Source: Kineosporia mesophila
GTDB taxonomy: Bacteria > Actinomycetota > Actinomycetes > Actinomycetales > Kineosporiaceae
Assembly (NCBI RefSeq): GCF_021129235.1
Contig: NZ_JAJOMA010000014.1
Span: forward strand, 1 to 64,000
Direction of reading: 5' to 3'
DNA: 64,000 bases
Shown: piece by piece, positions 8,744-17,071 of the stretch
Layout of the letters: each line of letters starts with the position of its first letter
Numbering within the stretch: position 1 is the stretch's first letter
Notes under the pieces: generated by a model
Told to the model about the DNA's origin: nothing
Database searches by the model: none
Seen by the model: the letters and a program-made list of their open reading frames with translations, nothing else
Translations under genes and position numbers: made by a program

Positions 8744-11217
8744 CCAGCCTCCTGCACCGCCGGCACGCGCCCGTCCACGCACCTCGCCATCAGGCGTCCG
8801 TCCCGCTCAGCCGGGACGGCGCCACCCGGGAACGAGGACCGATGCGGCACGGGTCGCACGGACACCGGGGATTTCGGGGCGGCGACGACGACCAGCGCCT
8901 GTCCCTGCTCAACCGCTGGGGCGCGCTGGTGGCCCGGCACGGCTGGATCGCCGTCGGTATCTGGGCCGTGATCCTGACCGTGGCCGGGTGCCTCTACCCG
9001 ATGCTGCAACGGGAACTGTCCACCCCCAGCTACACGATTGCCGGTTCCCAGTCCGACCAGGCCCAGGAGCTGCTCGGCGAGCACTTCCCGGCCCTGGGCA
9101 ACGAGCAGGGGGTACTGGTGTTCACGGCGGCGGGCACCGGCGCCCGTTCCACCGCCTACCGGGCCGCGGTCGCCGGGGTGCTGGAGAAGGTCCGGGCCCT
9201 TCCCGGCATCACCGGTGTGGTCGATCCGTACACCGAGGGCGGCATCAGCCGCATCGGTGACGACGGGCGCACCGCGGTCGCCCTGATCGGCATGCGCGGC
9301 GACGCGAGCGAGCGGGCCGACCTCAGTGACGACATCAGTACGGCGGCGACCGCCGCCGCCTCGGGAACCGGTGTGGAGGCGCTGTACTCGGGCTCCACCC
9401 CGTTGAACAAAGACCTGTCCGAGGTCGAGCTGCACGACCAGGAACGCGCCGAGATGATCGGCATCCCGGTGGCCCTGGCGGTGCTGCTGCTGGCCTCGGG
9501 TGCCCTGGTGGCGGCCCTGCTGCCGGTCGTCACCGCCCTGCTCGGCGTGCTGCTGTGCATGGGCGTGCTGGCCCTGGTGGCCCCGGTCTTCGGGCTCGAC
9601 CAGTTCGTCACGGTGATCGCCAGCATGATCGGCGTCGGCGTGGGCATCGACTACGGGCTCTTCGTGGTCAGCCGGTTCCGCGAGGAACTGGCCCACCGCA
9701 TCCCCGAGGCCTCGACCCGCAGGGAGCGCAAGTGCATCGTCAGCGGCGCGGTCGGCCAGGCCCTGCACACCTCCGGCCGCACCGTCCTGGCCTCCGGCAT
9801 CATCGTGATGGTCGCCCTCTGCTCGATGGTCGTCATCCGCGGGCACGTGTTCCAGCAGATCGCCCTGGGCACGGGCATCGTCGTGACCTGTTCCCTGCTG
9901 GTCAGTCTCACCCTGCTGCCGGCGATCCTGGGGCTGCTGGGCACCCGGGTGGAGAAGCTGGCCCTGCCGCGGCGGATGCGCCCGCAAGACACGGTCGGCG
10001 GGGGCGGCGGCGACCCGATGACCACGTTCTGGGGGCGCTGGGCCCGCATGGTGATGCGCCGGCCCTGGCTGTGCGCGGGCGCCAGCATCGTGCTGCTCGT
10101 GGTGATGGCCCTGCCGCTGGGCGGGATCAAGCTGGGCCTCGACCTCGGCCTCAATGCCCTGGGCAAGACCGAGTCCGGCCGGGCGCAGCAGATCGTAGCC
10201 GGCACCTTCACCCCGGGCGCCGTCGCCCCGGTGCAGATCGTGATCGACGCCGGGGCGGGGGGCATCACCACGGCCGACCTGAACGCCGTGGCCGCCCTGG
10301 GCGACTCACTGCGCGCGAATTCCTCGGTGGCGGAGATTGTCTCGCCGACCGAGGCACTCGACCAGGCAGCGGGCCGTCACGACGCCCCCGCCCTGCGCGC
10401 CGCCGCCCGGGACGCCGCCCTCCGAACCGACCTGGGCCAGCTCGTCGACCTGGATACCGGGGGCCGCCATCTGCTGCTCACCGTGGTGGCCGACGTGCCG
10501 ATCGACTCGGTCGGCGCTATGCAGCTGGTGCGCGACCTGCGGAACGACATCCTCCCGGGGGCCCTGGCCGGCACCGGCGCCACGTTCCTGGTGGGTGGGC
10601 TGACCGCGCAGTACGTCGACCTCAGCGACGAGACCACCGCCAAGCTCCCCCTGGTGATCTCGATCGTGCTCGGGCTGTCGTTCCTCTACCTGCTCGTGGT
10701 GTTCCGCAGCATCCTGCTCCCGCTCAAGGCCGCGGTGATGAACCTGCTGGCCACCTGCGCGGCCCTGGGCCTGACCGTGTTCGTGTTCCAGGAGGGCCAC
10801 GGCGAGTCGCTGCTCGGGTTCAGCAACGTGGGCACCCTGCAGGCCTACCTGCCGGTCACGCTCTTCGCCCTGCTCTTCGGGCTCTCGATGGACTACGAGG
10901 TCTTCCTGGTCGGGCGCATGAAGGAGGAGTGGGACCGCTCGCACGACCACGTGGTCACGGTCGCCACCGCCCTCAGTCACACCGGCCGCCAGATCACCGC
11001 CGCCGCCGCGATCATGATGGTGGTCTTCGGCAGTTTCCTGGTGGCCGACGTGCTGGAGCTCAAGCAGATGGGCTTCGCCCTCGCCGTCGCCGTGACCCTC
11101 GACGCCACCGTGATCCGGATGGTGCTCGTACCCGCCGTGATGACACTGGCCGGCAAGTGGAACTGGTGGCTGCCGGGACCCCTGGAAAGAGCCATTCCGA
11201 AGGTGCACCTGGAATAG
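8740..11217 (+). CDS. MMPL/RND-family membrane transporter
   Basis: 825 residues with two MMPL repeats, each made of a large extracytoplasmic loop followed by a bundle of transmembrane helices. The fourth-helix motifs VGIDYGLFVVSRFREEL and LSMDYEVFLVGRMKEEWD carry the family's conserved Asp-Tyr pair used for proton coupling. The GTG at 8740 overlaps the MFS stop. An in-frame ATG at 8842 with a GAGGA site is an alternative start that would remove a 34-residue polar leader. Actinobacterial MMPL proteins export lipids and hydrophobic natural products or give resistance to them. Here it is probably controlled by the adjacent TetR protein. Confidence 0.85.
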   Translation: MTSLLHRRHAPVHAPRHQASVPLSRDGATRERGPMRHGSHGHRGFRGGDDDQRLSLLNRWGALVARHGWIAVGIWAVILTVAGCLYPMLQRELSTPSYTIAGSQSDQAQELLGEHFPALGNEQGVLVFTAAGTGARSTAYRAAVAGVLEKVRALPGITGVVDPYTEGGISRIGDDGRTAVALIGMRGDASERADLSDDISTAATAAASGTGVEALYSGSTPLNKDLSEVELHDQERAEMIGIPVALAVLLLASGALVAALLPVVTALLGVLLCMGVLALVAPVFGLDQFVTVIASMIGVGVGIDYGLFVVSRFREELAHRIPEASTRRERKCIVSGAVGQALHTSGRTVLASGIIVMVALCSMVVIRGHVFQQIALGTGIVVTCSLLVSLTLLPAILGLLGTRVEKLALPRRMRPQDTVGGGGGDPMTTFWGRWARMVMRRPWLCAGASIVLLVVMALPLGGIKLGLDLGLNALGKTESGRAQQIVAGTFTPGAVAPVQIVIDAGAGGITTADLNAVAALGDSLRANSSVAEIVSPTEALDQAAGRHDAPALRAAARDAALRTDLGQLVDLDTGGRHLLLTVVADVPIDSVGAMQLVRDLRNDILPGALAGTGATFLVGGLTAQYVDLSDETTAKLPLVISIVLGLSFLYLLVVFRSILLPLKAAVMNLLATCAALGLTVFVFQEGHGESLLGFSNVGTLQAYLPVTLFALLFGLSMDYEVFLVGRMKEEWDRSHDHVVTVATALSHTGRQITAAAAIMMVVFGSFLVADVLELKQMGFALAVAVTLDATVIRMVLVPAVMTLAGKWNWWLPGPLERAIPKVHLE

Positions 11218-11231
11218 CAGAAGGCCCGGAA

Positions 11232-11939
11232 CTAAATCAGCCCGAGCACGGCGGCCTGACGACAGGCCTCCATGCGATTACGCACCCCGAGCTTCTGAAG
11301 AATGTGCCGGATGTGATACTCGACGGTATTCTCGCTGATATGCAGAAAGCCTGCGATCTCGCTGTTCCGGTGACCATGATCGAGTAATTGCAGAACGTCT
11401 CTCTCACGTCTCGTGAGCCCCACCCGGGGCAGGGAGAGACCGGCGTGCTGACCCTCGTGGAAGATCGAGTCGATGACCCGCACCCGTAACCGGCTCACCA
11501 GGTCCATCGCCTCGATCACCCGTCTCGGGCTGGTCTCCAGCTCGAGGTAGACGGCGCACCCCCGGCGGATCCAGCGTTCGGCCCGCCGACGGTCGTGACG
11601 GGCTCCGAGCAGGCCGATCTCGATGTCGCTGCGCGCCGTCCGGGCCCGCCACAGGGTCTGCTCGATGTGATGGTCGTCCAGGTCGGCGGCGAACAGCAAC
11701 CACCCCATGTCGGGGTCGGCCATCAGCGCCGGGAACTCGCTCATGTCGGCGCAGGGCACGATCTCCACCCCGCCCTGGCGCATGGCCCCGTGCGTTCCGG
11801 TCGGCCACCACGACCCTAGAAGAATGGCGTTGCCACATCCTTTTTGCTGACGTACTGATGAGTCCAAGGCTGCGTCCCCCCGCTCATGCCAAAGGCCCTC
11901 GTCCGTAAGTGCACGTACGGCGCTGATCGGATTATCCAA
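11232..11939 (-). CDS. LuxR-type transcription regulator
   Basis: The C-terminal 65 residues form a clear LuxR/NarL helix-turn-helix (LTRRERDVLQLLDHG, then ENTVEYHIRHILQKLGV). The N-terminal part resembles a degenerate receiver-like domain (MGWLLFAADLDD, IEIGLLGARHD) without a recognisable phospho-acceptor Asp pocket. The start is uncertain: the longest frame begins with TTG at 11939, while an ATG at 11783 would give about 183 residues and still cover both domains. It is convergent with the MMPL gene, 14 bases away, and its promoter lies in the AT-rich gap 11940-12022. It could regulate the neighbouring lipid-type operon or the TOMM genes. Confidence 0.75.
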   Translation of the reverse strand: MDNPISAVRALTDEGLWHERGDAALDSSVRQQKGCGNAILLGSWWPTGTHGAMRQGGVEIVPCADMSEFPALMADPDMGWLLFAADLDDHHIEQTLWRARTARSDIEIGLLGARHDRRRAERWIRRGCAVYLELETSPRRVIEAMDLVSRLRVRVIDSIFHEGQHAGLSLPRVGLTRRERDVLQLLDHGHRNSEIAGFLHISENTVEYHIRHILQKLGVRNRMEACRQAAVLGLI

Positions 11940-12022
11940 CTGATCCTAACCAGATCGGACGGATATTTAACCCCCGCGCCCCGATCAATCCCGAATGGGC
12001 GACGAAAAACCAATCGGTAATA

Positions 12023-12961
12023 TCAGAATCGGCCGATCACATTGTTGACCAGGAAGTGCCGGGCGGGCTTCGTCGGCTGCTCGACCGGGCTGAAGGTGAG
12101 CCGGTGCAGGTAGAACCAGCCCGAGGCGAAGGCCCGCACCGCCGCCGTCATGGTCTGCTTGAAGTCCTGCGTCTTCTTCAGGCCGACCAGGTCCACCGAA
12201 TGCTCCCAGTCCGCGTCCAGGTTGCGCACCCAGGCCGCCGCGGTGCGCGAGTAGTCGGCGAAGTCGTTGCGGGCGGCGACCAGGTCGAACAGACCGTCGG
12301 ACGCGGCGACGACCTCGCTGAGGAACGCCGGGTTGCACTCGGGGTAGTTCTTCGCCGCCATCGACAGGTCGCTCAGCCAGCGGCGTTCCAGCGGGAAGCG
12401 GTGCCCCCAGGTGATGGTCTGCACCACCAGCCGGCCCTGCGGCGCGATCATCGAGCGGCACTGCTCGAAGAAGGCCCGGTATCCGGCGATCTTGCGCCGC
12501 TGCGACATCCCCGGCCGGGCGAAGTGCTCGAACGCCTCGAACGAGATGATCGCGTCGTAGGGCCGCACCGGCCGGTGGTCGGCCCAGTTCTCGACCCGCA
12601 CCTCCAGCCCCGGGATCTTCCGGGCCGCCAGCCAGTCGGCCCCGGTCTGGCTCAGGGTGATCCCGACGGCCTCGGAGATCCCCTCCTTCTCCAGGAGCCG
12701 CTTCACCTCCGTGCCGTACCCGCACCCGACGTCGAGAACCCGCTGCCCGGGCTCGATCCGGGCCTGCTCGGCGAGATAGTCCATCTTGCGGTCCTGGGCC
12801 TGCTCAAGCGTGTCGCCGGGCTGCCAGAGGGCCGCGGAGTAGGCCAGGCTGGGGCCCAGCCAGATCCGGAAGAAGTCGTCAGGCAGGTCGTAGTGCTTGC
12901 GTGCGGCCTCGACCGAGACACCTCGGTAGCGGCCCTTGACCGGGTTCTGGAGCAGTGCCAT
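12023..12961 (-). CDS. Cyclopropane-fatty-acid-synthase-like methyltransferase
   Basis: 312 residues from the ATG at 12961 behind a GAGGAG site. The SAM-binding motif is VLDVGCGYGTEVKRLL (about 76-91). An N-terminal CFA-synthase signature (KHYDLPDDFFRIWLG...SAALW) precedes it, and DAIISFEAFEHF follows. Enzymes of this family methylate or cyclopropanate acyl chains, or methylate small lipid-like metabolites, in the cytoplasm. It is the last gene of the six-gene operon, one base after the epimerase stop. I infer late tailoring of the lipid-like product. Length is shorter than classical CFA synthases (about 380-430), so a small-molecule or mycolate-type methyltransferase role is equally possible. 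Confidence 0.8.
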   Translation of the reverse strand: MALLQNPVKGRYRGVSVEAARKHYDLPDDFFRIWLGPSLAYSAALWQPGDTLEQAQDRKMDYLAEQARIEPGQRVLDVGCGYGTEVKRLLEKEGISEAVGITLSQTGADWLAARKIPGLEVRVENWADHRPVRPYDAIISFEAFEHFARPGMSQRRKIAGYRAFFEQCRSMIAPQGRLVVQTITWGHRFPLERRWLSDLSMAAKNYPECNPAFLSEVVAASDGLFDLVAARNDFADYSRTAAAWVRNLDADWEHSVDLVGLKKTQDFKQTMTAAVRAFASGWFYLHRLTFSPVEQPTKPARHFLVNNVIGRF

Positions 12962-12962
12962 G

Positions 12963-14003
12963 TCAGATCTCCTCAGAAACATCAGGGATATCGGGGACGG
13001 GGGTGGTCTCGATCCGGTGACCGGACAGGGAGGCCCTCAGGCGTTCCAGTCCCCGGGCGGTACTGACCAGGGGGGCATAGCCCAGGTCGCGCCGGGCCGC
13101 GCCGATGTCGAACCAGTGCTCGGTGGTGAGGTGCTCGAGCAGGAACCGGGTCAGGGGCGGTGCCCCCGGCAGAGAGCCCAGGCGCCAGGCGGTCTCACCG
13201 GCGGCGGCGATCACCCGGGCGGTCCCCACGCCGATCCGCCGGTGCTCCGGCGGCAGTCCGGCCGCCCCGAGCCACATATTGATCGTGGCCGCGACCGGCC
13301 GCGGGTCGTCCTGGGTGATGAAGTAGGTTCGCCCGGCCGGGGCCGATCCCGGCTCCAGCCGCCCGAGCGCGAGAACGTGTGCGTGGGCGGCATTGTCCAC
13401 GTACACCGTGTCGATGAGCCGATCGCCGGGCCCGACCTGGCGCAGCCGCCCCCGCCGGGCGGCCTCGGCGAGGCGGGGCACGAAGTGCGGGTCGCCCGGC
13501 CCCCAGACCAGGTGCGGGCGCAGGGCGCAGGTGGCCAGGCGGGAGCCGTTCGCGGCCAGTACCAGCTGCTCCGCGATCGCCTTGGTGCGCGGGTAGTGAC
13601 AGGTGAAACGCGTCGCGTAGGGCACGCTCTCATCGACGCCGGACAGGTCCCGGCCACCGTGCACCACGCTCGGGCTGGACGTCAGCACCAGCCGGTCCAC
13701 ACCGTGCCGGCGACAGGCCGCGAGCACGTGCTCGGTGCCGCGCACGTTGGTCTCGAAGAAGTCCTCGGACGGCCCCCAGAAGCCGGTGCGGGCCGCGCAG
13801 TGCACCACCGCGTCGCTGCCCGCCACCGCCCGGGCCACGTCCCGTGCGTCCCGCAGGTCGCCGCGCACCACGTCGACCGGCTCGTCGGCCGGCGACGGCA
13901 GTGCGCGCCGGCTCAGCACCCGCACCTGGTGACCGGCTGCGCGTAGCTGCACCAGGATCGCCCGCCCGAGGAAACCACCTCCCCCGGTGAGCAGCACCCT
14001 CAC
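12963..14003 (-). CDS. NAD-dependent epimerase/3-beta-HSD-like reductase
   Basis: 346 residues from the GTG at 14003, which overlaps the amidohydrolase stop. It is a short-chain dehydrogenase of the extended type: the Rossmann motif LLTGGGGFLG begins at residue 4, and the active-site residues are the Ser stretch near LTSSPSVVHGG and YPRTK (the YxxxK motif). Families of this type reduce 3-keto or beta-keto groups (3-beta-hydroxysteroid dehydrogenase, OleD-like) or act on sugars. With a KAS III-like enzyme and an ACP in the same operon, reduction of a beta-keto acyl product is the most economical reading. Sugar epimerisation is less likely because no sugar genes are nearby. Confidence 0.8.
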   Translation of the reverse strand: MRVLLTGGGGFLGRAILVQLRAAGHQVRVLSRRALPSPADEPVDVVRGDLRDARDVARAVAGSDAVVHCAARTGFWGPSEDFFETNVRGTEHVLAACRRHGVDRLVLTSSPSVVHGGRDLSGVDESVPYATRFTCHYPRTKAIAEQLVLAANGSRLATCALRPHLVWGPGDPHFVPRLAEAARRGRLRQVGPGDRLIDTVYVDNAAHAHVLALGRLEPGSAPAGRTYFITQDDPRPVAATINMWLGAAGLPPEHRRIGVGTARVIAAAGETAWRLGSLPGAPPLTRFLLEHLTTEHWFDIGAARRDLGYAPLVSTARGLERLRASLSGHRIETTPVPDIPDVSEEI

Positions 14004-15739
14004 GAGCCGACCCGCGTCCTCAGATAGCGCCCTGCCGCGACCGGCGACGCCACCCCCGACCGGAAGACCACCTGCCCGCCCACACACACCGCGGGAACCG
14101 CGCGGTCGTTGCGGTTGACCATGCGCCGCAGCCCGCCGAAGACGTCCATCGGCGCCTCGTGGTAGGCGTTCACCTCCTGGTCGAGCCCTTCCGGGTCGAT
14201 CACGGTGACGTCGGCCCGCGCTCCCACCTCCAGGCGGCCCGCGTCCAGGCCCAGCCAGGCCGCCAGCTCACCGGTGAGCCGGTGCACGGCCGCCTCGGTG
14301 GTCATGAACGGCTGCCCGGCGCGCTGGGCCTCCCGCACTCTCCACAGCAGGCGCAGCGGGAAGTTGTAGAAGGCCATGTTGCGCAGATGGGCACCGGAGT
14401 CGGCGAAACCGATCTGTACCCCGGTGTCGACGGCCAACCGGTCGAGCACGTCGGGCCGGTGGTTGGCGATCGTGGTGCGCCAGCGCAGTTTCTGCCCGTG
14501 CAGCACCATCAGCTCGCAGAACGCGTCCACCGGGTGGATGTCCCGGCGGTCCGCGGCCTCGCCGAAACTCAGGCCGATGAGCGAGTCGTCGGGACAGTCG
14601 ACGATCTGCGCGTCGTACAGGTCCCGGTGCCAGGCCTTCACCGGGAACCGGCGGGTGTACTCGGCGCGGAACCAGTCCCGGTACCCCTGATCGGCCATCA
14701 GTTCCCGCCGCTCGACCTCGTCGCGCAGGTGCAGGGCCGCCGCGGTGGCGCCGAACTCCTCGAAGATCACCAGGTCGATGCCGTCGGCGTAGAGCTCGAA
14801 CGGCAGGGGCAGGTGCTGCCAGCGCACGTCGGCGCGGCCGAACCGGTTCGCCGTGCGGGCGCTGAAGCCGGGCACCCGGAAGAAGAACGGCGCGGCCTTG
14901 GGGTCGATCGCCGTCAGCAGGGTGGTGCGCAGGGCCGGGCGCACGCCGAAACCGGAGCTGCTCAGCAGGAAGAGCACGGTGTTGAGCGGCCGGGTGGTGT
15001 TCGGGGCGCTCTGCAGCACGGCCCCGTGCGAACGCAGAACGGCGTGCAGGCGGCGGAACTCGTGCCAGGTGGCGTAGGTCGAGGGCAGCCGGGCCGAGCG
15101 GTAGCGGTCACCGTCCAGCCGGGCGAAAGGGCTCGTCATCGACGACATCCCGAGCATGCCGGCCTTGACCGCCTCCTCGAGCAGGGCCTCCATCCGGGCC
15201 ATCTCGGCGCGGCTGGGCCGGGCCCGGGGGTCGACCGAGCGGCCCAGGCCGAGCACGTGGGCCCGCAGGTCGGAGTGGCCGAGGAAACCGGCGACGTTGG
15301 GGCCCAGCGGCAGCGCGTCGATGGTGTCGATGTAGTCGGCCGGACCGGACCAGGAGCGTTTGTCCCGCAACGTCTTCAGCACCTGGTCGCGGGGCACGGC
15401 CTCGACCCGGCTGAACAGGTCGGCGCAGTCCACCGGGTCGGAGAAGACCGTGGACAGGGAGCAGTTGCCCATCACGACCGTGGTGACGCCGTGGCGCAGC
15501 GACTCGGGCAGGCCCGGGTTCACCAGGATCTCGGCGTCGTAGTGCGTGTGGACGTCGATGAAGCCCGGGGTGACCCAGGCACCGTCGGCGTCGATCACCT
15601 CGGGGCAGCCGTCCACCGGGAGCGGCGGGCCGGAGATCTCGGCGATCACCCCGTCCCGGATCCCGACATCGGCCAGGACGGACGGGGCTCCCGTGCCGTC
15701 GAAGACCCGTCCGCGGCGGATGATCAGGTCGAAGGTCAC
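14000..15739 (-). CDS. D-aminoacylase-like amidohydrolase
   Basis: 579 residues from the GTG at 15739, with GGGAGG upstream and a GTGA overlap with the ACP gene. It is an amidohydrolase-superfamily metal enzyme: PGFIDVHTHYDAEI gives the HxH metal pair, and FADSGAHLRN near the end carries the catalytic Asp. The overall layout matches N-acyl-D-amino-acid deacylases. Such enzymes remove acyl groups from N-acylated amino acids or amines. In an operon with an aminotransferase, an ACP and a KAS III-like synthase it could hydrolyse, or in reverse transfer, an N-acyl group on an amino-lipid. That role is inferred from context only. Confidence 0.8.
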   Translation of the reverse strand: MTFDLIIRRGRVFDGTGAPSVLADVGIRDGVIAEISGPPLPVDGCPEVIDADGAWVTPGFIDVHTHYDAEILVNPGLPESLRHGVTTVVMGNCSLSTVFSDPVDCADLFSRVEAVPRDQVLKTLRDKRSWSGPADYIDTIDALPLGPNVAGFLGHSDLRAHVLGLGRSVDPRARPSRAEMARMEALLEEAVKAGMLGMSSMTSPFARLDGDRYRSARLPSTYATWHEFRRLHAVLRSHGAVLQSAPNTTRPLNTVLFLLSSSGFGVRPALRTTLLTAIDPKAAPFFFRVPGFSARTANRFGRADVRWQHLPLPFELYADGIDLVIFEEFGATAAALHLRDEVERRELMADQGYRDWFRAEYTRRFPVKAWHRDLYDAQIVDCPDDSLIGLSFGEAADRRDIHPVDAFCELMVLHGQKLRWRTTIANHRPDVLDRLAVDTGVQIGFADSGAHLRNMAFYNFPLRLLWRVREAQRAGQPFMTTEAAVHRLTGELAAWLGLDAGRLEVGARADVTVIDPEGLDQEVNAYHEAPMDVFGGLRRMVNRNDRAVPAVCVGGQVVFRSGVASPVAAGRYLRTRVGS

Positions 15740-15996
15740 GACGCCTCCCGGGCGCCGAGCTTGCGCTCGACCAGGTCCACGACGTCGAGGGCGCTCCCGG
15801 CGCGCAGCCCGTCGCCGTCGCTGATCCGGATGCCGAAATGGTCTTCCAGCTGGGTGAACAGCTGGAGCAGGCCGATCGAGCTGAGCCCGTGCACGCTGAG
15901 CGGGGTGTCGTCCAGGGCGATGGCCTGCCCGGACACCTGGTCGCCCACCGCGGTGGCGAACTCGACGACGGTGGCGAAGATCTGGTTCCTGGTCAC
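15736..15996 (-). CDS. Acyl carrier protein with Ser-Ser site
   Basis: 86 residues, from a GTG at 15996 behind an excellent AGGAGGA site. Small, acidic and helical, with VHGLSSIGLLQLFTQLEDHFG at the position of helix II. The phosphopantetheine serine should be Ser40 in GLSSI; the usual Asp before it (DSL) is replaced by Ser39. This is within the range of pathway-specific carrier proteins. It lies between the KAS III-like gene and the amidohydrolase gene, overlapping the latter. It presumably carries the acyl intermediate made by the synthase. Confidence 0.8.
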   Translation of the reverse strand: MTRNQIFATVVEFATAVGDQVSGQAIALDDTPLSVHGLSSIGLLQLFTQLEDHFGIRISDGDGLRAGSALDVVDLVERKLGAREAS

Positions 15997-16021
15997 GGTT
16001 CCTCCTGATCGACGGCTTGTT

Positions 16022-17071
16022 TCAGGATCGGTAGACGAACTTGGTGAGCGCGGTGGCGACACCGGACGAGGCCACGAGCAGCACCACCCGGTCGCCGTCC
16101 ACCAGCTGTCCCCGCCCGATCGCCCGGGACATCGCCACCGGCACCGAGGCCGACACCGTGTTCGCGGTCTCGTGGTGACCCAGGCGGAAGCGGTCGGGGT
16201 CCAGGCCGCAGCGGGTGGCCAGCAGGCGGGACATGCCGTCGCTCGCCGAGTGCCCGAAGATCACGTCGGGCTTGAACTGCTCGTACTCCGGGCGCTCCCG
16301 GTAGTGCTCGACCAGGCGGGCGAGGGCGAACTCCATCAGCCGCAGGCCGTGCGAGACGAAGCGCATGGGCTCGGCCGCGGCCGCCTCCGGGGCGTGGTGA
16401 CCGAACCAGTCGCCGGCGTTGGCCAGCGGCACGTAACACAGTTGCCAGCGGTCGCCGTAGGTGCGGAAACTGGACTCGTAGTGGTCGTTCTCGTCGTCGT
16501 CGGAGACGATCGTGGCGGTCGCGGCCTCGCCCACGGTCAGGCCCGGGTGCCAGCTCGGGAAGTCTTCCAGCGAGCGCAGCTCGTAGTGGTGGCTCTGCCG
16601 CGATCCGAACTCGGCGTTGAGGATCATGATGCGCCGGTAGGCACCGGTGGCCAGGAGGTTGCGGGCCAGGTCGAGGGAGCGCACCCAGCTCGCGCAGGCG
16701 TCGGAGACGTCGAAGGCGGTGGCGTTGCGCAGGCCCAGACCGGCCTGCAGGGCCGTGGCGGCGGCCGGTTCGACCACGGCCCGGGCGACGCCGGTGTAGA
16801 TCAGCAGGTCGATCTCGTCCCGGTCGGTCCCGGCGGTGGCCAGCGCCTGTTCCCCGGCCCGCAGGGCGAGCTCGTGCGGCAGCTCCCCGGCGCCGCAGTG
16901 GTAGCGCACGGTGGTGCCGCAGGAGTCGAAGCTGCTGCGCAGCAGGCGCTCCACCACGTCCAGGTCGCAGGCCGGCAGGTGCCGGGCGCTGGCGTGCCGG
17001 ACCGCGCCGATCACCTCGGCGTTGGTGACCGGCCGCGAGGGGAGCACGTGCTCGATGGCCAGGAATCTCAC
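16022..17071 (-). CDS. Beta-ketoacyl-ACP synthase III-like enzyme
   Basis: 349 residues, GTG start at 17071 behind GAGGAG, overlapping the stop of the fusion gene. The thiolase fold and KAS III catalytic triad are visible: Cys126 in FDVSDACASWV, His274 in IFGHSASDG and Asn304 in ETANTVSASVPVAM. KAS III and OleA-type enzymes condense acyl-CoA with malonyl-ACP or a second acyl chain. The partner ACP gene is next in the operon. The sequence is divergent enough that the substrate cannot be predicted; a housekeeping FabH is unlikely given the neighbours. Confidence 0.85.
   Translation of the reverse strand: MRFLAIEHVLPSRPVTNAEVIGAVRHASARHLPACDLDVVERLLRSSFDSCGTTVRYHCGAGELPHELALRAGEQALATAGTDRDEIDLLIYTGVARAVVEPAAATALQAGLGLRNATAFDVSDACASWVRSLDLARNLLATGAYRRIMILNAEFGSRQSHHYELRSLEDFPSWHPGLTVGEAATATIVSDDDENDHYESSFRTYGDRWQLCYVPLANAGDWFGHHAPEAAAAEPMRFVSHGLRLMEFALARLVEHYRERPEYEQFKPDVIFGHSASDGMSRLLATRCGLDPDRFRLGHHETANTVSASVPVAMSRAIGRGQLVDGDRVVLLVASSGVATALTKFVYRS

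Noticed and set aside
11816-11887. 23-codon frame upstream of the LuxR gene as a peptide gene
   Set aside because: It overlaps the longer LuxR start options, has only a weak ribosome site and no recognised pattern.
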